Origin: Dicaeum eximium
Taxonomy: Eukaryota; Chordata; Aves; Passeriformes; Dicaeidae
Length of the DNA stretch: 64,000 bases
Assembly: GCA_013396995.1 (NCBI GenBank)
Contig: VWZP01006707.1
Location: 1,532,118-1,596,117, forward strand
Reading direction: 5' to 3'
The notes beneath the pieces were generated by a model. That model saw only the letters and a list, made by a program, of their open reading frames with translations. It made no database searches and was not told the DNA's origin. Below are positions 1 to 14,100 of this stretch, piece by piece; the stretch's first letter is position 1, and each line of letters starts with the position of its first letter. Both the position numbers and the translations under genes were made by a program.

Positions 1-3348
<3,348 letters not shown>

Positions 3349-3432
3349 CACATGCCCATATATCCACTGGTTTTCCATAAGGATCTTTTCTTAAGACTTC
3401 AGGGGAGAGGTAGCCTGGAGTACCAGCAAACC
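3349..3432 (-). CDS. CAMK2G: CAMK2G exon 8 (84 nt), activation/P+1 segment
   Basis: The exon encodes GFAGTPGYLSPEVLRKDPYG then KPVDIWACG, about residues 173-201. GTPGYLSPE is the end of the activation segment. SPE takes the place of the APE motif and its glutamate forms the conserved salt bridge with a C-lobe arginine. The Asp in PVDIWACG is the conserved alpha-F aspartate. Isoleucine in DIW matches gamma (delta has DMW and alpha DLW, from memory). The CaMKII activation segment needs no phosphorylation. The exon begins GG, completing a glycine codon split after exon 7, and ends with the first G of the next glycine codon. Splice sites are GCAG and GTAAGA. Confidence 0.97.
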
Positions 3433-4306
3433 CTGCCAGAAAATGGATGACATGAAGTACTTACAGTACCCAAGAAGAAGAAATCTTGCCATATCATAAA
3501 ATCCACTAGTGGTAACTAACAAATTCCAAAACCTGCCTCTCCCACCCTTCATCTCATATTTGCTAGAGCTGTCTCTTGGTAAACCAACAAAAAGAGGCAA
3601 GAAACCCCAAAATAAAACAGAAAATCAGGTGAGATCCAGTGCCTGTGTATTGCGAAAAAACAGACAAGTAAGAGGGACCATGTCAACCATCTGGGCATAA
3701 ACTTGTATGCCAGGCCTTATATCATTGTTACATATAATGGCTTGGAGTTTGAAAACACAAGACACAGATGGGACACATCTGATCACCGAGTGGTATGGGG
3801 AGACCAGGAGAAGAAGTAGTTCTTCCAGAATGTCTGCAGCATTGCAGAGTATCTGAGCTGATTTTTAGCCTGAAAAGGTCTCATTTCTAATTATGTTTTA
3901 GCTAAACAAAGATATGGTCAGATCCAAATGTACCTGAGGAAGGCCAGGTCAAATGCATTTCTGTAAAGTGACCAAACAAAATTCCAGATGTCTACACTTC
4001 TGAGCAGTAGCAAAGCTCAGATCAGGGTCTAAACTTAGCAGCTGCATTCATCTCTGACACTAGCTTCTACTGCAAACTAAGAAGAAAAATAGAGAAACAC
4101 ATAGCCACTTTTTCTGTCTTTATTAATCAGTTTTTCCTCTATTGCACCTAGGCTTGCGCCTAGGACCCAGAGGCTGTCATGCTTGAAAAAGAAATAGCCA
4201 AATACAGAGAAGTGTACTGGAAGAGCTGGGAGAAAGTACTCAGGAGGATGGAACTCAACCAGCCACCAGAAAACAGGGGAGCAAAGCTGGGAAAGCTCAG
4301 TCTTAC
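3433..4306 (-). other. CAMK2G intron 7 (874 nt)
   Basis: This is a canonical GTAAGA...GGCAG intron between exons 7 and 8. No repeat or other feature was recognised. Confidence 0.95.
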
Positions 4307-4409
4307 CAAACCAGGCCTGCTGCTCTCCCTGGACTTCTATAGCCAGTCCGAAGTCAGCCAGTTTGACAGCAGCGCCCTTACATTTACTGGCTAGTAGTAA
4401 ATTCTCAGG
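4307..4409 (-). CDS. CAMK2G: CAMK2G exon 7 (103 nt), DFG segment
   Basis: The exon encodes PENLLLASKCKGAAVKLADF followed by GLAIEVQGEQQAWF, about residues 139-172. The Asn of PEN is the second metal ligand of the catalytic loop, and LADFG is the Mg-binding DFG motif (Asp about 157). Cysteine in SKCKGAA distinguishes gamma from delta (Ser) and alpha (Leu) as I remember them; EVQGEQQ also fits gamma. The exon starts in phase 0 directly after the HRDLK end of exon 6 and ends with one G of a split glycine codon. The acceptor is preceded by CTTGTCCTCAG and the donor is GTAAGA. A plus-strand open frame across this exon is only its antisense shadow. Confidence 0.98.
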
Positions 4410-4750
4410 CTGAGGACAAGAAAGAAAAAAGAGAGTAAGAATGAGAGACTGACATCCTTGTTAAAACCTCTCACCTAGTATTCACATCACTAAATTGCAC
4501 CTGCTGACTGAATTCAGCATGCAGTACTAAACCTGTTCAGATGAAGACACAGCAACAGCAACAAATGGCCTTGACCTAGAGCGGCAGAAAATTGTCAAGT
4601 CTAACACAAATCCTCTGGCTCCTCTGTGGGAGTCAGAGGCTCTTCCAACCCAGCCCATACATTACATGCTGACACCAGAGGGCACTGGCAGTACAGTTAG
4701 TGCAGCACTTAAGCCAAAATTCTATTCTGCCCTCCTCAAAGAGGATAACT

Positions 4751-4787
4751 GGGGGGAGGGGAAAGGGAACGGGGGAAGAAGGGAGGG
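4751..4787 (+). repeat. G-rich tract, G-quadruplex-capable; polypyrimidine on sense strand
   Basis: The plus strand has six G runs of 3 to 6 bases separated by 1 to 5 nt (runs of 6, 4, 3, 5, 3, 3), which meets the usual intramolecular G-quadruplex pattern. On the minus (sense) strand the same bases make a C/T tract of nearly 40 nt ending CCCCCCAG at 4,749, a strong-looking splice acceptor 340 nt upstream of exon 7. Confidence 0.85.
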
Positions 4788-7394
4788 ACAATGCAGGAGA
4801 TAGAATCTGCAGTGATGTTTCTCCCCTTGAACATTAGACAGTCCCCAAGGCACTGAAAAAGTAAATATGATGCTAATAAGGGCTGCCAAACACACTGCCA
4901 TAATGTGGGAAGGCATCATCTGGCTAGGCAGTAGTTTTCATCCCTTACAGAAAAAGCCTCAGCCTCAAACTGGCATAAGCAGCACAGCAGTGAGTATTCT
5001 TGTAAGCAATTTTTTCATGCTACACATTTACAGCAGCATAAAATATTCTGTCTCGCTACTACTGCCATCACCTATACAAGAAGCAGCCATGTCACTTTTC
5101 CACGTGCCAGGAAAGGGAGGCAGACTTTTGACCCTCACATTTCCACCTTGAATTAAATCTCACTCAAACCATAATTCTGTTGTGTTCCAGCAGAGGACTT
5201 CAGCAGAAGGCTTTACACAACTCCAAACACTGGACTGACAATTGGCAGCTTCCTCTGAAGCACCAGAGCAGCTAGTTGCATGGGACCCCTTGAAACCCCA
5301 AAGCCTTTAAGGTGATGGCTATTATGGCTTTGCAGGAAAATCAACTTGAAGATAGGCAGGTCAAATGTGGTTTATCATCCTCTCCTTTTCTCATCTTTTA
5401 TGCAATTCATATCAAGTTGATTTTTTAACTGAGTAGGATGGAAGCCTAGAAATCCAGAAACGAGCTTGTCTCAGTTTCACAAATCTGATAAAGGTCTTTT
5501 TTGCAGCCTGCTCATTATTTTCACCCCATAGCAACTCTTTACCCCTGTTCTGCCTGGCAGGCAAAAGTGCTTTGCTCACTCATCTGTCCTAAAGTACTGG
5601 GCATGTGCCTACTTCTGCTTTGAATGAAAGGAGAAAAGCCTTCCTCCTCACAGTCCTTGCCATAAGCAGCATGGAAGGAAGGACAACTGGGTCTCAATAC
5701 ATTTGGATGCCACTGGCTTTTCTCTGTGTGGCAAGAAGAAAAGATAGCAGTAATCAAGCTAGACTAATGAAAATTCACCACTATAAACAAGACTCTAAAG
5801 CAGAAGATCAGTTAAATATTCTGAAAATCCCTCCCAACTTCAGATTGCACCTAGGCTTAACTTGACTAAGAGACAGACCTCTAATAGTTAAGCACTTTGT
5901 ACCTCTATTTTAGAAGCAAACACCTTAAGGCTAATGGTGCTTTATCCATGTGCATGTTTGACAACATGTGTTGTCTCAGGTTTCACATACTTTTTGGTGA
6001 GGATGTGAATACACTCCCTAATTTTTTACAGTCCCTATGGGCAGCTCAACATTTGACATTCTTTAATAGCATGTCAGCCAAAAGACAGGCCTATGAGAGT
6101 GAGGTGCAAAAGACAAAATTTTACTTGGAGCAGGCTCTGCAGTTATTATACACTGACCCTGAAGGCCAAGCTTTTGTAAAGGAGCTAAATATTAAACAAA
6201 AAGCACAGGAACTTTCATGGCTAAAAGGAGTGGTTGCTCCTCAGACCTGGATAGTTTCGGTCAGTCAGAGCAAGCAACAGAAGAAACATATTAACTATAG
6301 CAGGGAGTGTCTAGAAGCTGATCAATCCTGAAAATGTTGCTAGCTTTCCTACAAAGAAAACTTTTGGAAGAAAACCAGATTATATTTGAACACAATGATT
6401 ACTTCCTCTCCACTGGAAAACATTATTGATTTTCATAGGCTCCCTAATTTTGGGCAGTAGTGCCTCTTGGATATTTCTTTCTCAGGAGCTGGTGTTGGGT
6501 CTAATCAGGAGCAGCCACAGTCCACAGTAGATCATTTTTTCACAGTGTAGTGAATCAGAAGGTCAAAAGTGTTGCATGGGAGTTTGTCAGAAACACAAAG
6601 GGTTCTCCACTAGATCAAAACACCAAAGGAACACTGCCACCAAGCCTGCAATGTGCTTTTACCTTGCTCTCTGCAAAATATTTTTCTTCTTTCCCCTTGT
6701 ACATTGTTTAACAAGCCCAAACCAACACTAGCAGCAGGTGTCATCCTGCATTAATTTAACTGGACTGCTGGTGACCATCACCATTCCCAGTTTAGACAGA
6801 GAAGGCTCCAGGGCATGCAGACTTTCCCAGCACAAATCTCTTCATTCTGGAGCCTGCAGTTTGGGAGTTTAGGTGACTCTACGGCAGAGGCTTAGGGGCT
6901 ATAAATGTGTTATAATGCATCAAATGATTGATTCATCCAGTCTTTAACTGGCCAGCAGTTTTGGTTTTAGATTAAAAGTGCTTCTACTGATGAGAGAAGA
7001 AAGAAATAACACAAAAAACTCTTGTTGAACATCTCTGCCCTAGCGCAGTGGCATGTATTTGGCAACACTGCAGAATAAAAATATACATGCTCTGTGCAGA
7101 CAAACTCATCCTGGCAGATTGAACAAAGATTGCTCCAGGTCTCTAGAGCTCTCTTCAATCACAAACTAGAAAGTGTCCTTCATTATAAAGAATCCTACTC
7201 AAGTTTCTCTGGAAGCATACTTCTCTCCAAGATTCACAACTGCTACATCCTGGAGCTGCCTCAGAGAGGCTGAGAGCTGGCAAGGTTCACAAAGACTGAA
7301 AACTTCCCTGGGAGTTCAGCATACCCTCCAGCCCTCTAGAAAACTCTGAAGAAGCAAATTTATGCTTCAGGAACCCCTGAACCTAGTTCAAGTG

Positions 7395-7517
7395 AAAAAA
7401 AAACCAAAACCAAAACCAAAACCAAACAAAACAAAAAGCCCCAAAACAAACCAAACAACAACAAAAAAAAAAAAAAAACCAAAAAACCCCACCAAACCCC
7501 AAAAAACGCCCACACAA
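7395..7517. repeat. A-rich low-complexity tract (AAAACC-like)
   Basis: The plus strand is a run of AAAACC and AAACC units interrupted by a 16-nt poly-A. In the CAMK2G transcript it is a T/G-rich tract lying about 100-220 nt downstream of the exon 6 donor. The open frames across it (poly-KP and poly-FW readings) are artefacts of composition. Confidence 0.95.
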
Positions 7518-7613
7518 AAATCTCTGCCAGCTGGCAACACAATATTCCTGTCTTGCCTCTTCTAGTGATCCCCTGGCTGCTCTCCTCAGACTACAGCCCA
7601 GAAGAAACATTAC

Positions 7614-7686
7614 CTTTAAGTCCCTGTGCACGATATCATGCTGGTGAATGTGATTCACACTCTCCAGTATCTGATGAATACAGTGG
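7614..7686 (-). CDS. CAMK2G: CAMK2G exon 6 (73 nt), HRD catalytic loop
   Basis: The exon encodes HCIHQILESVNHIHQHD then IVHRDLK, about residues 115-138. It carries the alpha-E helix and the start of the catalytic loop. HRD provides the catalytic aspartate (about 136) that positions the substrate hydroxyl, and the lysine of DLK contacts the ATP gamma phosphate. The stretch HIHQHD is the best paralogue marker in the window: gamma has it, whereas delta has NHCHLNG and alpha LHCHQMG. The first base C completes the serine codon split with exon 5 and the exon ends in phase 0. The acceptor is TTTTATCTTGCAG and the donor GTAATG. An A-rich tract (T/G-rich in the transcript) lies about 100 nt inside the downstream intron. 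Confidence 0.98.
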
Positions 7687-9027
7687 CTGCAAGATAAAAG
7701 GGAGAGACACAAAGTTATGCACACACATTTAACATCTCATCCCAGAACTACTTCCCTAACTTTTATATTTGTACTAGTGGGCATTCAAGATCTCATGCTG
7801 AATCTCTTCGTCATGAACACTGGATGCCACAGCTCAGTACCATAACAGCTGAACAGCCCCAGCCCCCCTAGCAACAGGATGCCAAACATCCTTTCTGCAG
7901 CAGGACCACAAAGCCTCTCCCCTATCTCCCATCATTTCCTTCCTTGCCTTCTCATCAAACTAAGCCTCTCACTTGTTCCTTCAGCCAACAGTGCCCATCC
8001 CACACAGAATAACCAAGGCATCCGAGTATCTTCAAACAGCAGCTGAAATTGTGCAAGCAAGACCAAAGCGCTCCAGGAAACATTCCACTGGGCCAGTCCT
8101 GAGCAAAGAATAAACTTTGGGAGAGCAGCAGCCTCCCCCAGAAAATTCAGGATGACGATGCCTGGGCGCCTGCCAGTTTGCAAAGCTTTCAGAGCAGCAT
8201 TTCAAGCACTTTATATACACATTGTGCACACACACCCGCTTGCTGGGTGCCTTTTAAGTACAGATCCCACTTAAGGGGTTAGTAATCTGAAAAGCAGACT
8301 CATTCCGTTAAGAGCAGCGTGCTGCACTCCCCCAGCTCACAGAAAAGCCTGTCTCTGCCATTCCCACTGCTGTAAACCACAGGGACAAAAACAAGATGTT
8401 ATTTACACCTGTCGCATAACAACAGCACAATCCACCCATGGGTGAGATTCCAGGTTGGAACCATCCCTTCCACTAAACATTTACTTGCTCCCAAGGGTGA
8501 ATGTGGAATGGAATAGGAATTTTGACAACTATGGCTGGGCAGTAAGCATGCAGATGTGGACAACTCAGAGAGGTCTGTGCCTTCACTGTAGGATTTCTCA
8601 GACCCTTCACTGTTTTCTACAAATCTCAGAGGAACAAATTTTAAATGAGTGAAATATTGGAGAAAAGGAAAAAAGGCTACAGGAAAAGATGGGAAGAGGG
8701 TGAGGAGAGGAAGAGGAGAGGAGGTGCAGGACTGTATATTTGCTACCCCGACTCCTCTGGAGCTAGCAGTATAATCCTTAGGGTCAGAATCCATGAAAAT
8801 CTCCCTGCTCCCAAAACAAAAATGTATAATTAGAACAGAGCTGAGTCTGAGCGAGAGAGATTTTCTGGCCAAAAATGGCAAAAGTGTGAGGTGTCCCAGG
8901 CGAGCCAAACACGGCAGATTGGCACAGACCTCGCTCCCTCGCTCTCTCAGACTGCTCTGGAATTCAGTGCAGCATGGGGAGAGAAAGGGAGGAGTTTCAC
9001 TCTGTCATCTTGTGGGCACTTGGAGAC

Positions 9028-9048
9028 CTGACCAGCTGACAGTCAGAG
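9028..9048 (+). repeat. 21-nt dispersed repeat, copy 1
   Basis: This is identical over 21 nt to 9,992-10,012 (starts CTGACCAGCTGAC, ends AGTCAGAG). After a 2-nt indel both copies continue GGGCT. It includes the near-palindrome CTGACAGTCAG. Confidence 0.9.
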
Positions 9049-9991
9049 GGCTGAGCACCCTAAGGAGGGCTCACAGAGCAACAGCAGTCCTCCTTTTCCC
9101 CTAACCCTGCCATAATTTTCCTGAGCAGTGTCAGTCACTGACCGCTTTTGAGCACTTCAGGGAACAGGCACTGGCAAGAGGAACAGGGGAAGGATTGTGA
9201 TTGATGACCTCAGAACTTCCTAACTTCAAGGCAGAGCGCTGTGATTGACTGTGTATCCATCTAAGATGCTGTGCCTACAAGATCTGTACACCCCACTGAA
9301 AACATCTATGGGGCTCTCAGACCTCTCTGCCAGGAGCTCCAGCAGAGCTGATGAGGTCACTGGCCTTCCCAATCACCAGATGGCTCCTGGCAGAGCATGC
9401 AGGGCAGTGCCTCATTTGAAAGCCTGCAATGACCAGAAGACAGATGTTGTAAGTGAAATATGGGGAAAGCAAACCAGTGCCTGCAGAGTCCACCAGCAGT
9501 ACCTACACCAACACCCCAGGTCCTGCTCTCTTTCCTTCCCTGCATTCAGTATCATCATCCTTAAAGTACTGCCTACCAAGCTCAACCTGCCACAGTACCC
9601 ACTACTTCCTTCTTACTCCTCTCTTCTCATGGCTGCCCTGATTTCTGCTTCAGCAAGGGTTAGTATGGGATAAGAACATGACTGCAGAATAAGCAGGGTG
9701 AAATGTCACCATTGGGCTGCTCCGAGGCCATACAAAAGCAGAACAGGAGTGGCCTAATCCCGGCTTTGAGTCCAGATGCTGCATGTCCAGCAGATGGATG
9801 GGTCACACAACACCCTCAGCTACTGCTGCACATAACATCCCCCCTGTATAAACAGGGACATGCACGTGCCACTTCAGGAAATTCACGTGGGAGAGAGGGG
9901 ACACATTCAGGAACAGAAGGGCATAACTCTAAATCTTTTTAACATTAAAATATGAAGGTTGCTCTCTCATGTTGTGCCTTCTGTCACTGCA

Positions 9992-10012
9992 CTGACCAGC
10001 TGACAGTCAGAG
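9992..10012 (+). repeat. 21-nt dispersed repeat, copy 2
   Basis: This is the second copy of the 21-nt sequence at 9,028-9,048, 964 bp away in the same intron. The core CTGACAGTCAG also occurs at 27,651-27,661 and 45,374-45,384. Confidence 0.9.
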
Positions 10013-10487
10013 AGGGCTTCCACAGAAACCCAGCCTTCAAAGCCCCCTCTCCTTGCTGCCCTGTAAACCATTTCCTAGACACAGGCAAACTGAATGGATC
10101 TACTCAAGAGCAGTGGCACATTACTGGAAACCCTGCTAGAAGAAGGCCAAGTTAGGCAGCACCCTCACAGCTCTCCTTTATGTTTGCTCAGTAAGGACAC
10201 TCTGTCACCACCCACCAAAAAGGCCAGGTAGACAAAGCTGCTAGCAGTGGCTCTCCCAGCAAAGAGCACAGCAATGTCTGCAAGTGGGCAAGGGCTAGAG
10301 CTGTACTGATTCAGGCTGTCTGGTGACAATTAAGTTCATGCTAATAGCAGAAAGAAGATTTGTTTTATGCAGACAAGGAGAAAGAGTATTAGAACAAAGC
10401 CACAAAACGCAGATCAGCAGTCAGGAAACTTATTCCACTTGTACATGTACATGGAATATGCATGGAAGGGTCTGGAAACAGTCTTAC

Positions 10488-10553
10488 CTGGCATCTGCTT
10501 CACTGTAGTATTCTCTAGCAACAATATCTTCAAAGAGCTCCCCACCAGTAACC
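10488..10553 (-). CDS. CAMK2G: CAMK2G exon 5 (66 nt), alpha-D region
   Basis: The exon encodes VTGGELFEDIVAREYYSEAD plus Ala, about residues 93-113. The segment follows the hinge, forms helix alpha-D and leads into alpha-E. The glutamate in GGELFE lines the peptide-substrate and ATP-ribose side of the cleft in CaM kinases. The exon begins with a G completing the leucine codon split with exon 4 and ends AG, the first two bases of the serine codon finished in exon 6. The acceptor reads CTCCAG and the donor GTAAGA. The sequence is shared by CaMKII paralogues with few changes, so paralogue assignment rests on exons 6 and 7; membership of the same gene follows from phase and order. Confidence 0.96.
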
Positions 10554-11111
10554 CTGGAGCGCAAAAGAACAAAGGATGTTACAGAGCCCATGCTTGTGCA
10601 GTTAAAGGCTGCACAGGATGTATATGGCACCCACCTGGGCCCTTTGCCACAGCTTGCAAGGGATCCCCTGTGTTACAAGGGAGCCATGGCACCAGCACTG
10701 CTATATCCATGTGCCTGAGCCCTTGGACTGCCTTTTCACCAGCAGTGTACAGGACATTGTTGCACACTATGCACAAATTGCCCACACACCTCTGCTAAGC
10801 TTTGTGCATGCTGAGCTTGGGAAGGACAGCCTTCCTCTGACCCCCGTTGGCTGCCTCAGAGACAAAAATCAAATGGTCTCCATACACAGGACAGACATTC
10901 TTTGCTATCCCACACTTACACCTGGTGCCATGAGCCTTCCTGGTCTGCCCCCACCACACAGACAATGGATTTTTGTCAAATAGGCCAGAGGTATTTACAG
11001 GTCTCAAAGGAGAAAGGGAGAATTATACTAATGCAGGTGCTTTTTATTCCACTCTTAGTCAATCATCAACGTGCCTGCATCACTGGTGAAGCATCAGAGA
11101 CAGACACTTAC
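10554..11111 (-). other. CAMK2G intron 4 (558 nt)
   Basis: This is the shortest intron in the window, between exons 4 and 5, with donor GTAAGTG and acceptor CTCCAG. Nothing else was recognised in it. Confidence 0.95.
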
Positions 11112-11166
11112 AGATCAAAGACGAGGTAATGGAAACCTTCTTCTGAAATACTGTCATGGAGTCGCA
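11112..11166 (-). CDS. CAMK2G: CAMK2G exon 4 (55 nt), beta-4/beta-5 and hinge
   Basis: The exon encodes RLHDSISEEGFHYLVFDL after a valine codon split with exon 3, about residues 74-92. YLVFDL covers strand beta-5, the gatekeeper phenylalanine and the start of the hinge that contacts the adenine ring. The exon begins TG (from split GTG) and ends CT (from a split CTG), giving the phases expected for CAMK2 genes. The acceptor is preceded by TTATGTTTTTGCAG and the donor is GTAAGTG, close to consensus. Only 558 nt separate it from exon 5, while a 14.3 kb intron separates it from exon 3. The exon is too short to appear as an open frame, so it was located from its splice sites and peptide. Confidence 0.96.
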
Positions 11167-14100
11167 CTGCAAAAACATAATCAAGAATTGGAGATTTACA
11201 GAGCATGTAGCAAATATGACACTTCACAAATCAAACTCATGCACACAACCAAGTTCTCCCTCAACCCACTCAGTCTATTAATTCCCCATGCCCTTTACTC
11301 TGTGTGCTCCCTTAGTGACCTATTTTCCTGCGTTATCTCAAAGGGACAGATGGGTGTCCTGCACGTGCGTTCACCCCTCTCCAGCATCAAAACAAGCTCT
11401 GAGTATTTTTGACCTCCTGTTCATCCTTTCTCTCTAATGTTTCAGTACTCTCCTTTCGCATCTGCAAACTTTCTCCTACATGCTCATATTTTGGCATCTC
11501 TCCCAATCAGTTATTTCCTAAAACAAACCTTTTTCCGAGTCCTGAAACAAGCCCTCAATCCATAAATTGACTTCTGACTCTACCTGCATGTCAGTACCAC
11601 TGGCCTCCTTTCTGCCATTTATCTGTAAGGCTCAACCATGTTCTCTTCTGTTATTTCTTTTTCCTCACTTCATTCTGACCTACAGAGCAAATCCTTACCC
11701 AAAATTCAGAACCAGTTTCTAGTCTCATTTTTCCTGACCTGCTTGTTTCCAAAGACAAATTTGATCACATTCCGCTTCTCAAAATTTCATCCACCTTCAG
11801 CTATCCCTCCTTAATTCTACTCCTATTACCTAAATTAACTTTGATCTTTTACCATTCCATGCCCCAGGCCCACGATGGGCCACTGTCCCCTGATACTTCG
11901 GGATCTCTGAGGTTCTGTTCTCCTTTCCCTATGTTACACATGGGCAATAACTATTGTATCTATCCATTCAGCACAGTGCCAGTTCTCTTGTCTGAATCAA
12001 AATCTCCATTTCTTTGACCATTCTTGGATCCCTAGGCACTATTGTAACCCAAGAGGAGAAACTTAATATGGATACATAAACCCTCCTTTTTGGTTCTTCC
12101 CTCTGCTGCAGAACATCACTCTTTTCCCTGTCAATCAGCCACAAGTTAGCAATTCTCTCTGACTCAACTCCTAAGCCTTCACATCCTGACTAGAACAAGA
12201 TGTCTTCTTCATATGACCATCTATAATCTTTGCCAATTGATTCACCCACGTAAAGCAACTAGCTGAGACAAGACTGGGTCTCAGTCACTTTAACACCTTG
12301 TAATTGAGTATTGACCAAAGTAGCATTGACCGTTCTCATCGTTACAAGAAAAATCTCATTATCCTGCTCTGTCACTTCAATGGTACCTTTGCTTCTCTTC
12401 CCTATCGTCCATTCTCTTCCACATACAATGCAGGTGACCTGCCTTGATTTTCCCAGCATCATGATTTTCTCTCTGTCAGTATCAAGAAGTCAATTTGCAC
12501 CTCTTATCAGTGCATGACGTCCGCTACCATCACTGTCTTGGGAATGTTTCAAACTAGCACTTGGCACATATGGAACAGCTTTTGCACTTGTTGTCAGTGT
12601 TATTCTGTACTCCTCCTTGCAACTCTGCTTTGTTCAGGCACCCTTCCACGTGCATGCAAACACACTCAAACCCAGAAGAGCGAGTAGTACACATAAGCAA
12701 AGACCAGTACCAGTACCCTTCCTCAGAGGATTTAATTCTTTCCTTGTACTTTTTGCCTGGTGTTTCCCATATTTTTTCTCCCTTTATCTACAAGCTCTCT
12801 GACCTGGTCCCTTGGCCAGTTTCCTTTCCTTAGCATTTCCACTGCATATCTAACTGCAGGGGTTTGGGAGGAGAACTCCACAGCCAGTACAGCATTCAGG
12901 TGCAACCTGCTGTTCCTAATGCGTGAGAAGAGACACATCACCCTGACCAACTATGTCCCATAAATCACGTGCTGCAAACAAAAAATTCTTCCAAGTAGGC
13001 AGTTTTAGTTGGGTTTGTGATAACTTTATGGCAACACAAATTTGTGTTTACAAGATAACTTGCCTCCCGAGCACTTGGCAGAAACCAGCAGAGGCGGCAT
13101 TACAAAAATACAAGTGAGAAGAAAGGTATTTCCTAGGAGAGAAGATTTCCATTCAAGATTGGAAACAGGATGGAAAGCAGCTCACAAAGACAGTTGGATT
13201 TCCAGTGCAGTGCAGACTGCTTGAGGTGAAACCAGGACAAAAGCACATCAACAAGAGCTGAAACCCAGAACACAGGCAAAAGTCTACGGAGAGACGTTAT
13301 GAACAGATGGAGAAACTTCAAGGAAAGCTGAATGTACTAACAAGGTCATGTTTGGTGATGCTCAGTGGGCATGAAAAAGCATTCTCCTTCCTCTGGCACC
13401 TGAATGATCACCAAAGCACTGCAAGAAACACCAAGCACAGAGGAGAGTGGCATGGGTGATATCATGATGGAGGAGTACAGCCACCAGCATGCTGAGAACA
13501 GTGGCCTTGAAAAAGACACATGGACATGTCGGCAGGTAGAAGTGAGAGTGAACAGTAAACTTTGATGCAAAGACTGGGGCAGCAAATTACAACAGAAAAT
13601 AAACCACAAATGAGCTGATTGGTGCTACTCCTTTGTCCCAAGGAAAGCAATTTTGTCAGCTACATCATGAAAAGGGAAGGAAGTAGCAATTCAGCTGGCA
13701 GAGACTGGCAGAAGCAGCAAAAAGAGCCTTCAAGGACAGTAAAACACTACTTGCATCCTTAGGTGAGGAACCATGACAAGACAACAGAGACAATTCATAA
13801 ATACTGACGTTGTGCACCACCCCAGGGCTGCACAGCAAAAGAAGGCCTTGAAGACAGGACACAGGTCATTAACTTAACAAGGGAGCTGCCTCCTCACAAC
13901 AGCCCACAACGATACTGGAACAAAATCTGCCTTGGATTTCATCTGCTGAGGTAATGAAGCTTAGGGAGTAATGGTAGAATAGCAAAATCCAGAAAAGCTG
14001 TAGGAAAAATTACACTGGGCACCACCACCTTGCACAGGAATGATGAGTGACAGCTCATAATAGTAGGCTTTAAGTGTGGAGTGGGACAGCAATGAAGGGT

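Larger units (their letters stand above)
4410..7613 (-). other. CAMK2G intron 6 (3,204 nt)
   Basis: This intron separates exons 6 and 7. It holds a G-rich tract on the plus strand (4,751-4,787), which in the transcript is a long polypyrimidine tract followed by CAG. It also holds an A-rich low-complexity block (7,395-7,517) near the exon 6 donor. A 144-codon plus-strand open frame at 5,897-6,331 is within chance length and is discussed separately. Confidence 0.95.
7687..10487 (-). other. CAMK2G intron 5 (2,801 nt)
   Basis: This intron separates exons 5 and 6. It contains a 21-nt exact duplication (9,028-9,048 and 9,992-10,012) and a purine-rich patch around 8,660-8,730. No coding or RNA gene was recognised. 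Confidence 0.95.

Noticed and set aside
4179..4394. Plus-strand frame over exon 7.
   Set aside because: It is the antisense reading of a real CAMK2G exon.
7360..7724. Phe/Trp/Gly- and Lys/Pro-rich proteins across the A-rich tract.
   Set aside because: They are translations of a simple A-rich repeat. Only 7,614-7,686 belongs to a protein.
8399..8908. 169-codon minus-strand frame in intron 5.
   Set aside because: Chance length, low-complexity Ser/Leu/Phe-rich translation, and it overlaps a purine-rich patch. No similarity recognised.
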